Shown here piece by piece: positions 51,898-61,446 of a stretch of 64,000 nt of DNA. The position numbers were made by a program, and so were the translations under genes. Origin of the DNA: Paenibacillus solanacearum. Its GTDB lineage: Bacteria; Bacillota; Bacilli; Paenibacillales; NBRC-103111. Within the stretch, counting starts at the first letter, position 1. The number at the start of each line of letters is the position of its first letter. The stretch spans positions 62,001-126,000 of the forward strand of contig NZ_CAJVAS010000009.1 in NCBI RefSeq assembly GCF_910593845.1, written 5' to 3'. The notes under the pieces are model-generated. The model was given only the letters and a program-made list of their open reading frames with translations, did no database searches and had not been told where the DNA came from.

Positions 51898-52644
51898 TTA
51901 TACCGTGACCTTGCCGGCATCCGCCTTCGACGCCGAGTCCTTGTCAAGATACAAGGTCCATTGGGGATGGGTTTTCAAAATCGTGGAAGGAATCCGGTTC
52001 GTGACCTCATTTTCCAGTGTAAGCTTGATCGCGTTTGCTTTCACCTGGTACGGAACGCATGAGATGATGACCGCGCTTTTCAAAATTTGCCGGATGCTCA
52101 TCGTAATCGCCTGCTTCGGCACGTCCTCAATCGAGCGGAACCAGCCTTCGCCGACCTGCTGCCGTTTGCACGATTCGACGAGATCGACGACGAGATACGG
52201 CTCCTCGGTATCGAAATCGGCCGGCGGATCGTTAAATGCGACGTGCGCGTTTTCCCCGATGCCGATCAAGGCGAGGTCGACCGGCGCTTCGTTCAAGCGG
52301 GCGTTCAACTGCTCGATATTGCGGCGAATATCGCCTTCGCCGTTGACCAATGCGTAGCGGCTGATCGGAACATGGGCGAGGAATCGTTCCTTCAAATAGC
52401 TGCGGAAGCTGGCCGGATGCGTCTCCGGCAAATCGACGTATTCGTCGAGGTGGAACATCTCCACCTTGCTCCAGTCAACGTCCGCTTGAACGAAATGCCG
52501 CAAAAATTCAAGCTGCGACGCGCCCGTGGACAGCGTAAGCCGCGCTCTGCCGCGCTCCTTGATTGCTGCGCGCAGCACCTCCGCCGCCTGTTCGGCCGCC
52601 GCCTTTCCGAGTTCTTCCGGGGTGTTCAGCACTTTGACTTCCAT
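51898..52644 (-). CDS. nagB: Glucosamine-6-phosphate deaminase (divergent NagB type)
   Basis: 248 residues, ATG 52644. NagB/RpiA fold; motifs: LTLSTGASQ in place of the usual LxGGSTP, MFHLDEYVDL (catalytic Asp-Glu), HPASFRSYL, IGIGENAHVAFNDPP (active-site loop with His) and the later ITMSIRQIL. Converts GlcN-6-P to fructose-6-P and ammonia. The altered glycine loop places it in the divergent branch of the family, so another amino-sugar phosphate substrate is possible. 40 bp downstream of a Gfo/Idh/MocA gene and likely cotranscribed. Confidence 0.88.
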   Translation of the reverse strand: MEVKVLNTPEELGKAAAEQAAEVLRAAIKERGRARLTLSTGASQLEFLRHFVQADVDWSKVEMFHLDEYVDLPETHPASFRSYLKERFLAHVPISRYALVNGEGDIRRNIEQLNARLNEAPVDLALIGIGENAHVAFNDPPADFDTEEPYLVVDLVESCKRQQVGEGWFRSIEDVPKQAITMSIRQILKSAVIISCVPYQVKANAIKLTLENEVTNRIPSTILKTHPQWTLYLDKDSASKADAGKVTV

Positions 52645-52684
52645 CGTGCAGTAGCCTCCTTCAATGTCGTTTAGTAAATGACTG

Positions 52685-53923
52685 TTAGTGAATGAATGTG
52701 GGGTTGTTGTGCAGCAGCTCTCGAATGACGACCGGTTTCTTGTCGGCGATCGATAGATTGGCGGCCGCTCCGATCAGCAGCGACATCGCGCCTTCCCAAG
52801 ACCCGGCCTGCTGCCCGAGCGGGTCCTCGAGATCGCCGGCGAATAGCATGCGGCGCAGCCGTTCGTCGCCGCCTCCGTGCCCGCCGCCTGCTTTGCGCAC
52901 TTGAACGGTAGTCAAGTCTCCCTTGCGGTCAAACAGGCGAACCGTGTTGTAAGACGTGCCGGACAGCGGACCGCTGGCGAAGTCTTCCGCTTCGAGTCTG
53001 CCCTTGCTGCCGACGAAAGCGATTCTCCACCCTTCCATCGGGTTATACGCCGTCAAGGAATAGGAGAGCGATGCGCCTTTCTCATACTTGGCCTGGACGG
53101 TCATCGTATCATAGATATCGATTTCTTTTGCAAAAACACATTGGTCGCGAATATATCCATCCTCCGCTTCGGCCTGATAATACAACTGATTGACCGTGTC
53201 GTTTGCTGTAATGTCGTAGTAAAAATCGCACGTATGGCGATGGTCGCACGATCGACATCGCTCGCCGGCATGCGCTCCGTTCCGCCCGTAAAACCGCAAA
53301 TCGCCAAAGCCGTGCACCGTCTCCGGCACGTCGCCGAGCCACCAGTTGACCAAGTCGAAATGATGCGTCGACTTGTGCACCAGCAGCCCTCCGCTGTTGC
53401 TCATGCGGCGATGCCACCGGCGAAAGTAATCCGCCCCATGCCTTGTGTCCAGAAACCATTCGAAATGAACGCTGTGAATGTCGCCGACAGCTCCCGAGGC
53501 GAGAAGCTCCTTGATCCGCACCATGTACGGAATAAACCGGCAGTTGAACGTGACGGTGACGCTGCGCCCTGTCTTCTTCTCCGCCGCGAATATCGCGTTC
53601 ATTTTGTCCGCGTCGATCGTCAGCGGCTTCTCCGACACGACGTCGCAGCCCGCTTCGAGCGCGCGGATGATGAACTCGTGATGATTGCGGTCGATCGTCG
53701 TCACGATAACCGTATCGGGCTGCGTCGCCTGCAGCATGCCATCGAAGTCGTCGAATAGGGCGATTCCGCTGCCGCCGCACAGACGGCTCATCGTCTCGGC
53801 CCGCTTCAGATTGACGTCGCAGATGCCGACAAGCTTGGCGAACGCCCCCAGCTCGGATACGAGCGGACGGGCAAACATGCTGAGCGCCCGTGCGCCGGCC
53901 CCCACGATTGCATAGCTCTTCAT
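52685..53923 (-). CDS. Gfo/Idh/MocA-family NAD(P)-dependent sugar oxidoreductase
   Basis: About 412 residues from ATG 53923 (AAAGGA upstream). Rossmann motif VGAGARALSMFARP, catalytic dyad motif VSEKPLTIDADKMN (EKP Lys), and HHFDLVNWWLGD with the catalytic His. A cysteine-rich insert (CRSCDHRHTC, near residue 240) is unusual for the family and may bind metal. It probably oxidises, epimerises or deglycosylates an imported sugar before NagB. Its promoter (53970-53999) is overlapped downstream by a perfect operator (53948-53965). Confidence 0.9.
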   Translation of the reverse strand: MKSYAIVGAGARALSMFARPLVSELGAFAKLVGICDVNLKRAETMSRLCGGSGIALFDDFDGMLQATQPDTVIVTTIDRNHHEFIIRALEAGCDVVSEKPLTIDADKMNAIFAAEKKTGRSVTVTFNCRFIPYMVRIKELLASGAVGDIHSVHFEWFLDTRHGADYFRRWHRRMSNSGGLLVHKSTHHFDLVNWWLGDVPETVHGFGDLRFYGRNGAHAGERCRSCDHRHTCDFYYDITANDTVNQLYYQAEAEDGYIRDQCVFAKEIDIYDTMTVQAKYEKGASLSYSLTAYNPMEGWRIAFVGSKGRLEAEDFASGPLSGTSYNTVRLFDRKGDLTTVQVRKAGGGHGGGDERLRRMLFAGDLEDPLGQQAGSWEGAMSLLIGAAANLSIADKKPVVIRELLHNNPTFIH

Positions 53924-53947
53924 GCCTTCAGTCCTTTCCTGCACGGT

Positions 53948-53999
53948 ATAGAAATCGATTTCTATTCGCAGAATATCACATCCGCTGCCGCTTTGTCAT
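53948..53999 (-). promoter_or_regulatory. Promoter and perfect LacI operator of the Gfo/Idh-nagB operon
   Basis: ATGACA (53994-53999), 18-bp spacer, TATTCT (53970-53975), then a perfect 18-bp palindrome ATAGAAATCGATTTCTAT (53948-53965) at the predicted transcription start. Binding there would block initiation. Confidence 0.7.
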
Positions 54000-54084
54000 C
54001 AGGGAATTTTAAAAAAATGTAAATTCGCACGCTTGTGCGCTCATCGCACAGCCCGGAACGAGCGATTGACGATGACGCAGGTCA

Positions 54085-54121
54085 TAAAAAAAGGTTCGGC
54101 GCCGCAAGACAGCGCTGAACC
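54085..54121 (-). terminator. Terminator of the lacI-type gene
   Basis: Arms GGTTCGGCGC (54093-54102) and GCGCTGAACC (54112-54121), one mismatch, eight T on the minus strand. About 7 bp beyond the stop codon. Confidence 0.8.
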
Positions 54122-54127
54122 CTTATG

Positions 54128-55165
54128 CTACTTCACCGCAGTCACGGTGCTCCGCTGGACGAGCTTCGGCTGGAGGACGATGTCCATCTCCGCTTGCCCT
54201 CCGTTCATCAGCTCCATCAGCATGTTATACGCCAGCTTCCCCATCTCGTAGCTCGGCTGATTGATTGTCGTCAGCGGCGGCGCGATCATCTGGCTGAAAT
54301 CGATATTGTCGAAGCCGACGACGGAAATATGCTCCGGTATTTTCACACCGTGCTCCGTCAGCTCGCTGATCACGCCGAATGCGGTCATGTCGTTGCAAGC
54401 GAAGATGGCCGTCGGCAGCTCGCTGAGCTCGAGCAGCTGCCGCGTCAGCAGCTTGCCGTTCTCGAACTCGCCTCTCGTTTCGTCCCCCCCGGTCGGCTCC
54501 GACACTTTGACCAGTTGCTCCTCTAGGGCGATGCCCGCTTCCTGGAGCGCGTCGAGGTACCCTTCATATATGCTCTGCCGGCTCGGGCGATCCAGGGGCG
54601 CCGTCACATATGCGATCCGGCGGTGGCCTTGGTCCGCCAAATATTTGGCCGCCATATAACCGCCTTTGCGGTAATCGAACTTGATCTGGAGAACGTCCGG
54701 CAGGTCGAGCGGCTGGTCGATGGCGATCACCTTCAGCCCCAGCTTGATCAGCCGGGTCATCAGCTTGCGGTTGAACGAGATCGAGGAAAGGATCACTCCT
54801 TTCACCTGATTCTCGAACAGCTTCTCCAAATACTCGTCTTCCTGCTTCGGATTTTGCAGCGAGTTGCACAAGAACACATGATAATTGTTTCGGCGCGCCA
54901 TTTCTTCGATACCGAGAACGACCGAGGAATAAAACGGGTTGCTGATCGTCGGAACGATGACCCCGATCGTTGTGTTCGTATGCGTTTTGAGCTGCTTTCC
55001 GACCATGTTCGGGATATAGTCATGCTCTTCGGCCAGCTGTTCGATTTTTTGCCGCAGCTCGCTGCTGACCGGGTAGCTGCTCTTGCTGAGCACCCGCGAG
55101 ACGGTAGCGGAGGACACGCCGGCGATGCGGGCGATATCATGTATGGTTACGCGTTTTTTCATCAT
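54128..55165 (-). CDS. LacI-family transcriptional repressor
   Basis: 345 residues (ATG 55165 or 55162). N-terminal HTH with hinge: VTIHDIARIAGVSSATVSRVL and SSELRQKIEQLAEEHDYIPN. The remainder is the periplasmic-binding-protein-like effector domain (TIGVIVPTISNPFYSSVVLG, ACNDMTAFGV, VVGFDNIDFSQ). It probably represses the sugar genes downstream on the same strand; an operator-like site (55188-55205) precedes its own start. The effector is likely a sugar or sugar phosphate handled by these genes. Confidence 0.93.
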   Translation of the reverse strand: MMKKRVTIHDIARIAGVSSATVSRVLSKSSYPVSSELRQKIEQLAEEHDYIPNMVGKQLKTHTNTTIGVIVPTISNPFYSSVVLGIEEMARRNNYHVFLCNSLQNPKQEDEYLEKLFENQVKGVILSSISFNRKLMTRLIKLGLKVIAIDQPLDLPDVLQIKFDYRKGGYMAAKYLADQGHRRIAYVTAPLDRPSRQSIYEGYLDALQEAGIALEEQLVKVSEPTGGDETRGEFENGKLLTRQLLELSELPTAIFACNDMTAFGVISELTEHGVKIPEHISVVGFDNIDFSQMIAPPLTTINQPSYEMGKLAYNMLMELMNGGQAEMDIVLQPKLVQRSTVTAVK

Positions 55166-55187
55166 GCAAGAACACGATCCTTTTGTT

Positions 55188-55205
55188 ATAGTAATCGATT
55201 GCAGT
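55188..55205. promoter_or_regulatory. LacI-type operator upstream of the lacI-type gene
   Basis: ATAGTAATCGATTGCAGT keeps the ATAG-AATCGATT core of the two other sites, suggesting autoregulation. Confidence 0.5.
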
Positions 55206-55436
55206 GGTATGTATGGGTATTACTATAGCAAAAAACGCGCACCGGCGAAAGCCATCGCCGCAGGAGGCGTACTTTTCCGGCCGGTGATCCCCGCAGCAGC
55301 CTGTGGCATGACTTGCGATCAAGACGTGACCAACCGCTGTACAATGTAAATTTAATTTAATAAGCCCTTTCCATCCGCATGTGAAATAATTGGGCAGCAA
55401 TCGGCATAAAGTCATGTTGAGCAAAGGAGGTGGGTA

Positions 55437-55853
55437 TTGTTGGGAGCCAAATTGATCAAGATTGCTTCCGTTTATTTTGTCATCGGCGTCCTGTTCGGCA
55501 TGTTCATGTCCATCGTACATAAGTTTGAGTTCGCGTCGGTGCATGCGCACATCAATTTGTTGGGCTGGGTTTCGCTAGCGCTTACAGGCTTCGTGTATCA
55601 CCTGTTTCCGAAAGCGGCGGCATCGAAGCTGGCCGTAACGCATTTCTGGCTGCATAACATCGGCCTGCCGATCATGATGATCGGACTCGCTCTGCTGGTT
55701 AGCGGCGTGGGGAACATGGAACCGGTCATTGCCGTCGGCGGAGTGCTCGTCACGATCTCCGTTATCGTATTTCTCGTGAACGTGTTCAAGCATGTCGGCG
55801 ACGCGAAGGATCAGAAGCCTTCCGCTGCGCAAAGCAAATCGAAGCCGCTGTAA
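55437..55853 (+). CDS. Small membrane protein resembling heme-copper oxidase subunit I
   Basis: 138 residues. TTG start at 55437 (AAAGGAGG 6 bases upstream). Four hydrophobic segments at about 8-28, 37-58, 68-90 and 96-115. Conserved HAHINLLGW and HFWLHNIG carry histidines as in the small cytochrome-oxidase-I-like proteins of cbb3/NO-reductase type, but the full oxidase is far longer. It may bind heme; role unknown. A lysine/alanine-rich C-terminal tail follows. Stands alone. Confidence 0.75.
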   Translation: MLGAKLIKIASVYFVIGVLFGMFMSIVHKFEFASVHAHINLLGWVSLALTGFVYHLFPKAAASKLAVTHFWLHNIGLPIMMIGLALLVSGVGNMEPVIAVGGVLVTISVIVFLVNVFKHVGDAKDQKPSAAQSKSKPL

Positions 55854-56007
55854 GCCGTACGATCGCAACCCAGTATCCGTGAAGCGAGCTTCATGCGGGC
55901 GTCAAGACGGGCATCCTCGATGCTCGTCTTGTTCGTGTCGAATTGTCACGAATTTTATATGGCGCATTTGACTTGCTTCGTATATAATGCAATTCAGTAT
56001 AAGCTTA

Positions 56008-56076
56008 CGCTCGTATAAAAGCAGGAATGGGCCTGCTCGTCTCTACCCGGCCACCGGAATGGCCGGACTACGAGTG
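56008..56076 (+). ncRNA. Purine (guanine-type) riboswitch aptamer of xpt-pbuX
   Basis: P1 pairs 56008-56015 with 56069-56076. P2 is GCAGG/CCTGC and P3 CCGGCCA/TGGCCGG, with the conserved core GTATAA...TCTACC...GACTACG. The discriminating base is C (GACTACG), which indicates guanine or xanthine rather than adenine. The P2 and P3 loops are 6 nt instead of 7, and one J2/3 core base reads C instead of U. Confidence 0.88.
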
Positions 56077-56129
56077 ATACAATGCCATGGCGCGACGGTT
56101 TTGCTGCGCCGCTGTGGCTTGATGTCCGT

Positions 56130-56184
56130 GTATCACTCGAAGCATCGCTCCGCCGTCCGGAGCCGGTACTTCGAGTTTTTTTGT
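56130..56184 (+). terminator. Riboswitch expression platform: antiterminator overlap and terminator
   Basis: GTATCACTCG (56130-56139) is complementary to CGAGTGATAC (56071-56080) at the 3' side of P1, forming an antiterminator. The terminator has arms ACTCGAAG (56135-56142) and CTTCGAGT (56169-56176) and a T run. Guanine binding would favour termination. Confidence 0.85.
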
Positions 56185-56191
56185 TTTTTGA

Positions 56192-56815
<624 letters not shown>

Positions 56816-56853
56816 ATAAAAAAAACTTGATATATCGCGAAAGGAACGATCCC

Positions 56854-58179
56854 ATGTCCGCTCCCAATCAACCGCCTTTACGCCGATTTTCCCTCGGCTT
56901 GCAGCATGTGCTCGCCATGTACGCGGGAGCCGTCATCGTACCGCTGATCGTCGGCGGCGCGCTGAAGCTTACGCCGCAGCAGCTCGGCTATCTCGTATCG
57001 ATCGATCTGCTCACTTGCGGGATCGCCACGCTGCTTCAAGTGTGGACGAACCGGTTCTTCGGCATCGGCCTGCCCGTCATTCTCGGCTGTACGTTTACCG
57101 CCGTCGGCCCGATGATCGCCATCGGCAGCGAATACGGCGTATCGGCCATTTACGGGGCGATTATCGTCGCCGGTATTTTCGTCGTTCTGTTCGCCGGATT
57201 GTTCGGCAAGCTGATCCGCTTCTTCCCGCCGGTCGTAACCGGCTCCGTCGTTACGATCATCGGGGTGACGCTCATTCCCGTATCGCTCAACGATATGGGC
57301 GGCGGCCAGGGCAGCCCGGACTTCGGCGCTCCGTCGAATTTGATGCTCGCTTTCGGCGTACTCGCCCTCATCATTATTATGAACCGGCTGTTCACCGGCT
57401 TTTGGCGTGCGATCTCGATCCTGCTCGGCCTGATCATCGGTACGATCTTCGCCGCGTTCATGGGCAAAGTATCGTTCGCTTCCGTCGGCGAAGCTTCGTG
57501 GTTCCATATGGTTCAGCCGTTCTACTTCGGCACTCCGACGTTCGAAGCATCCGCCATCATCACGATGATTCTCGTTGCGGTGGTCAGTTTGGTTGAATCG
57601 ACGGGCGTGTTTTTCGCCCTCGGGAAAATGGTCGACCGCGACATCCGGTCGGAAGACCTCGCCCGCGGCTACCGTGCGGAAGGACTGGCTATCGTGCTGG
57701 GCGGCTTGTTCAACGCATTCCCGTATACGACGTACTCGCAAAACGTCGGTCTGCTGCAAATGAGCAACGTGAAAACCCGCGACGTCATCATTACGGCCGG
57801 CGGGATCCTCGTGGTCCTCGGCTTGATCCCGAAAGTAGCGGCCATGACGACGATCATCCCCGCTCCAGTGCTCGGCGGCGCATCGATCGCCATGTTCGGC
57901 ATGGTCGTCTCCTCCGGCATCCGGATGCTCGGCTCGCAGGTAGACCTGAACCGGCACGAGAATTTGCTGATCATCGCCTGCTCCGTCGGCATGGGTCTGG
58001 GCGTAACTGTCGTTCCGCAGCTGTTCGACAAACTGCCGCAAATGGTGCAAATTTTGACCGACAACGGCATTGTCGCCGGCAGCATTACGGCGATCGTTCT
58101 GAACCTCGTATTCAATGTCGGCCGCAAGCAGAACGCCGCCGGCGTTCACGAATCCGCAGCCGTCAAGAAAGCGGGATAA
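56854..58179 (+). CDS. pbuX: Xanthine/purine permease
   Basis: 441 residues, ATG 56854 (AAAGGA upstream). NCS2-family carrier with about 14 hydrophobic segments. The nucleobase-binding motif is visible as FQVWTNRFFGIGLPVILGCTF and, in the C-terminal half, NAFPYTTYSQNVGLLQMSNVKTRD. Imports xanthine with protons. Expressed with xpt. Confidence 0.96.
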   Translation: MSAPNQPPLRRFSLGLQHVLAMYAGAVIVPLIVGGALKLTPQQLGYLVSIDLLTCGIATLLQVWTNRFFGIGLPVILGCTFTAVGPMIAIGSEYGVSAIYGAIIVAGIFVVLFAGLFGKLIRFFPPVVTGSVVTIIGVTLIPVSLNDMGGGQGSPDFGAPSNLMLAFGVLALIIIMNRLFTGFWRAISILLGLIIGTIFAAFMGKVSFASVGEASWFHMVQPFYFGTPTFEASAIITMILVAVVSLVESTGVFFALGKMVDRDIRSEDLARGYRAEGLAIVLGGLFNAFPYTTYSQNVGLLQMSNVKTRDVIITAGGILVVLGLIPKVAAMTTIIPAPVLGGASIAMFGMVVSSGIRMLGSQVDLNRHENLLIIACSVGMGLGVTVVPQLFDKLPQMVQILTDNGIVAGSITAIVLNLVFNVGRKQNAAGVHESAAVKKAG

Positions 58180-58220
58180 CCTATCTGTAATTTACAGAGC
58201 GTATTTCCACATACAACCCG

Positions 58221-58272
58221 AACCTCTATCGCAGGCGCGCAAGCTCGAAAGCGCTGCGATAGAGGTTTTTTT
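58221..58272 (+). terminator. Terminator of xpt-pbuX
   Basis: Perfect 14-bp arms AACCTCTATCGCAG (58221-58234) and CTGCGATAGAGGTT (58254-58267) followed by T runs. Confidence 0.88.
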
Positions 58273-58392
58273 ACTGTTTTCCATGACTATCTCCATGCCG
58301 TGCGGTTAGGAACGATTTCCTCTATAACGTTTCCAGATTCCGTACGTTTATGAATGCCCGCGCCAGCCGGCGATCACGCAATCGAATCCGGC

Positions 58393-59706
58393 TCACACGT
58401 AAAATGATTCGAACGCAAACTGTTCCATGAACTGTCCGATTTCGTCCCGTATACGGCGCAATTCCGTTTCGTTCTCCGCATGGCGGGTCGCGCGGATGAT
58501 CCATTCCGCCACATGGACCATATCCTGATCGATCATCCCGATCGTCGTAATTGCCGGCGTCCCGAGCCGAACTCCGGATGGATACCACGGTCTCGTATCG
58601 CCCGGTATGGTGTTCTTGTTCGCCACGATGCCCGCCGTCTCCCACTGCTTTGCCAGCCAGCTGCCATCCTTTGCGCCCAGTCCGCCAGCGGAGCCGACGA
58701 CGTCCAGCAGCAGCAAATGATTGTCGGTTCGGCCGCCCATCAGCTTGAATCCTTCCTCCTGCAGCAGCTTCGATAACCGCTTGGCGTTGCGCACCACCTG
58801 GCCCGCATACCGTTGATAGTCCGGACTCATCGCTTCTTTCAGCGCGACTGCCATCGCGGCGACCGCATTCATATGCGGTCCGCCTTGCAAGCCGGGGAAC
58901 AACGCACGGTCGATCGCCGCGCCGTAAGGCTTCTTGCATACGATAAGGCCGGCGCGCGGGCCGCGCAGCAGCTTGTGCGTTGTCGTCGTGACGATGTCCG
59001 CATGCGGAAACGGATGCTCATGGCAGCCTGTTACGCATAGACCGCAAATATGCGCGATATCCGCCACCAGCAGCGCGCCGGTTTCACGAGCGATCGCTCC
59101 GAGCTGCCGGAAGCTGATCCGCAGCGGATACGCGGTCGCGCCGCAGAAAATAATTTTCGGCGCATGCTGCTTCGCCAAACGGCGAATCTCGTCGTAATCC
59201 AGCTCATAGCTGTCATTCAGCCGGTATTGTACGGCATTGTAATATTGTCCCGTGATGTTCACGCCGTGACCGTGCGTCAGATGGCCGCCGTAATCGAGCG
59301 CCAGCCCGAGGAACGTGTCGCCCGGCTTCAAGAAGGCGCTCAATACCGCGAGATTCGCCGGCGCGCCGCTCAGCGGCTGAACATTGGCATGGTATTCGCC
59401 GGGATCGGGGGTGAACAGCTGCAGCGCGCGCCGGATGGCCAGACGCTCCAATTCGTTCGTATACTCCTGCCCGCGGTAATACCGCCCGTTCCGGCGATCC
59501 TCCCGGCTGCCGTCTGACCATACATACGGGTAGCCTTCGGCGTATTTGTTCGCGTAAGCGGTGGCCAGCGCCAGCTGTACCGCCTTGGAAGTGTAATTTT
59601 CCGAAGGAATCAAGCTGAGTGTCCGTTGCTGCCGCTTGGCTTCGGCCGATGCCAGCGCACCGACCTCCGGGTCGTACTGCGTCAAATAGCGAACTGCGTT
59701 TTCCAT
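58393..59706 (-). CDS. glyA: Serine hydroxymethyltransferase (divergent)
   Basis: 437 residues, ATG 59706. PLP enzyme of one-carbon metabolism. Landmarks: LIPSENYTS, KYAEGYPYVWSDG, the PLP lysine in VTTTTHKLLRGPRAG, and MGGRTDNHLLLLDV. It differs from typical GlyA (about 413-420) by an insert around residues 60-75 (DGSREDRRNGRYYRGQEY). It is still under a ZTP riboswitch, as expected for folate metabolism. Confidence 0.92.
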   Translation of the reverse strand: MENAVRYLTQYDPEVGALASAEAKRQQRTLSLIPSENYTSKAVQLALATAYANKYAEGYPYVWSDGSREDRRNGRYYRGQEYTNELERLAIRRALQLFTPDPGEYHANVQPLSGAPANLAVLSAFLKPGDTFLGLALDYGGHLTHGHGVNITGQYYNAVQYRLNDSYELDYDEIRRLAKQHAPKIIFCGATAYPLRISFRQLGAIARETGALLVADIAHICGLCVTGCHEHPFPHADIVTTTTHKLLRGPRAGLIVCKKPYGAAIDRALFPGLQGGPHMNAVAAMAVALKEAMSPDYQRYAGQVVRNAKRLSKLLQEEGFKLMGGRTDNHLLLLDVVGSAGGLGAKDGSWLAKQWETAGIVANKNTIPGDTRPWYPSGVRLGTPAITTIGMIDQDMVHVAEWIIRATRHAENETELRRIRDEIGQFMEQFAFESFYV

Positions 59707-59734
59707 ACCATCACTCCTGTTTTTATGTTACAGC

Positions 59735-59772
59735 AAAACAAAAAGAGCACCTCATCTTTCGACAAAGTACTC
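59735..59772 (-). terminator. Expression-platform terminator of the ZTP riboswitch
   Basis: On the minus strand a stem GAGTACTTTGTC / GATGAGGTGCTC with a GAAA loop is followed by a T run (59735-59744). It follows the aptamer directly. Confidence 0.8.
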
Positions 59773-59842
59773 GCCCAGGCGTTCGGCAAATGGATTCCGT
59801 GTGCTCCCCCATGGTTCCCCATGTTCCGCCAGTTACACACGG
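59772..59842 (-). ncRNA. ZTP (pfl) riboswitch upstream of glyA
   Basis: Minus strand: P1 starts CCGTGTGTAACTGGCGGAAC and the 3' part reads GCCGAACGCCTGGGCG, closely matching the pfl/ZTP consensus (ACUGGCGGAAC and CCGCCUGGGC). ZTP binding should stabilise the aptamer and prevent the terminator, raising glyA expression when 10-formyl-THF is low. Confidence 0.9.
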
Positions 59843-59859
59843 CCGTTTCACTTGCTCCT

Positions 59860-59888
59860 ATAATATGGAATATTCTGAATATTGTCAA
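59860..59888 (-). promoter_or_regulatory. Promoter of glyA
   Basis: TTGACA (59883-59888), 17-bp spacer, TATTAT (59860-59865). Confidence 0.75.
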
Positions 59889-59932
59889 TCTTTAATTAAG
59901 ATGATGTGTAATACTAAGAAGCAGTCGCCCGC

Positions 59933-60370
59933 TTAGCCAAGAAACGCCGACAGCATCCAGCTATGCTTCTCCAGCGAGGAATAAATCGCCAGGAACATGT
60001 CGCCCGTCGTCTCGTCGCCCTCTTGATCGGCAAGCTGCATGCCTTCCTTCAGCTCGGCCAGCAGCCGCTCAAAATCTTGCACCGTCGCCGCGACCATCGC
60101 GTTCGCGTCTTCGCTTCCTGCCGCCTCGGCTACAGAAGCCAGTTCCAGCGCTTCGCGCATCGTCGCGACAGGCAGGCCGCGCAGCGCCAGCACCCGTTCC
60201 GCGAGCTCGTCGATATGAACCGCCGCTTCGGTGTACAGCTCTTCAAACTTGGCATGCAGCGTAAAAAATTGATTGCCCTTCACATACCAGTGGTAGTTGT
60301 GCAGCTTTACATACAATACTGTCCAGTTGGCAATTTGCTTGTTCAATGCCTGAATCATCGTCGTACTCAT
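59933..60370 (-). CDS. dps: Dps-family DNA-protecting ferritin
   Basis: 145 residues. Four-helix miniferritin: [18 protein letters not shown] carries the ferroxidase His pair, and [14 protein letters not shown] the second-helix acidic ligands. Stores iron and protects DNA from oxidation. Starts 29 bp downstream of trxB on the same strand and is likely cotranscribed. Confidence 0.93.
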   Translation of the reverse strand: MSTTMIQALNKQIANWTVLYVKLHNYHWYVKGNQFFTLHAKFEELYTEAAVHIDELAERVLALRGLPVATMREALELASVAEAAGSEDANAMVAATVQDFERLLAELKEGMQLADQEGDETTGDMFLAIYSSLEKHSWMLSAFLG

Positions 60371-60399
60371 GGGTCATCCCGCCTTTGGTTTGGATTTGA

Positions 60400-61347
60400 T
60401 TATACGGTTACTTGCGTATGAGCTGCTTCCCGCTCGTCCAAAAACTTCTCGCAATCAAGCGCGGCCATGCATCCGGTTCCCGCAGCGCTGATCGCTTGCC
60501 GGTAACGGCTGTCCTGCACGTCGCCGCAAGCGAAGACGCCGGGAATGTTCGTTTCCGTCGTGCCGGGCTTCACGAGAAGATACCCGTGATCGTCCGTCGT
60601 CAGCTGGCCGCCGAGAAAGCCGGTATTCGGCGTATGGCCGATCGCTACGAAGATGCCATCCGTCTCGATCACTTCCTCTTCGCCCGTCTCGTTGTTTCTC
60701 ACCTTCAAGCCGGTCACGCCCCGGTCTCCGGCAACCACTTCCAGCGGCGTCCGGTTCAAGCTCCAGCTGATTTTCTCGTTGCCGCGGGCCCGCTCCTGCA
60801 TAATCTTCGAGGCGCGAAGCTCGCTGCGCCGGTGGACGAGCACGACTTCCGACGCGAACCGCGTCAAATAATTCGCCTCCTCCATCGCCGAGTCGCCGCC
60901 GCCGACCACGATGATCTTCTTGTTGCGGAAGAAAAATCCGTCGCATGTCGCACAGGTGCTGACCCCTCGGCCCACATTTTCCTTCTCGCCGGGAATGCCG
61001 ATATATTTGGCCGATGCGCCGGTAGAAATAATGACCGACTCCGCCACCACTTCGCCGATCCCTTCGACTTGAAGCGTGAACGGCCGCTTCGAGAAATCGG
61101 CTTCGTTCACCCAGCCGGTCTGAAACTGCGCGCCGAAACGCTGCGCCTGCTTCCGCATATTGTCCATCAGCTCGGGCCCCATGATTCCTTCCGGGAACCC
61201 CGGGAAGTTCTCTACTTCAGTCGTTGTCGTCAGTTGGCCTCCCGGCTCCGGCCCTTCGATGACGAGCGGCGCCAAGCCAGCCCGCGCCAAGTAAATGGCG
61301 GCGGTCAAACCGCCGGGACCGGTGCCGATAATTACGGATTTATACAT
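60400..61347 (-). CDS. trxB: Thioredoxin reductase
   Basis: 315 residues, ATG 61347, AGGAGG 9 bases upstream. FAD motif IIGTGPGGLTAAIYLARAG; redox-active CATC within STCATCDGFF; NADPH motif VVGGGDSAMEEANYL; and C-terminal GVFACGDVQD. Keeps thioredoxin reduced in the cytoplasm. Confidence 0.97.
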   Translation of the reverse strand: MYKSVIIGTGPGGLTAAIYLARAGLAPLVIEGPEPGGQLTTTTEVENFPGFPEGIMGPELMDNMRKQAQRFGAQFQTGWVNEADFSKRPFTLQVEGIGEVVAESVIISTGASAKYIGIPGEKENVGRGVSTCATCDGFFFRNKKIIVVGGGDSAMEEANYLTRFASEVVLVHRRSELRASKIMQERARGNEKISWSLNRTPLEVVAGDRGVTGLKVRNNETGEEEVIETDGIFVAIGHTPNTGFLGGQLTTDDHGYLLVKPGTTETNIPGVFACGDVQDSRYRQAISAAGTGCMAALDCEKFLDEREAAHTQVTV

Positions 61348-61446
61348 GTATGCTCCCCTCCTGATCGATTATATTTATACTAAATCTAAATTTGTCTACA
61401 AATCGATTTTACCACTGCCAACCATTTCTTTCATGAAGAAACAATG

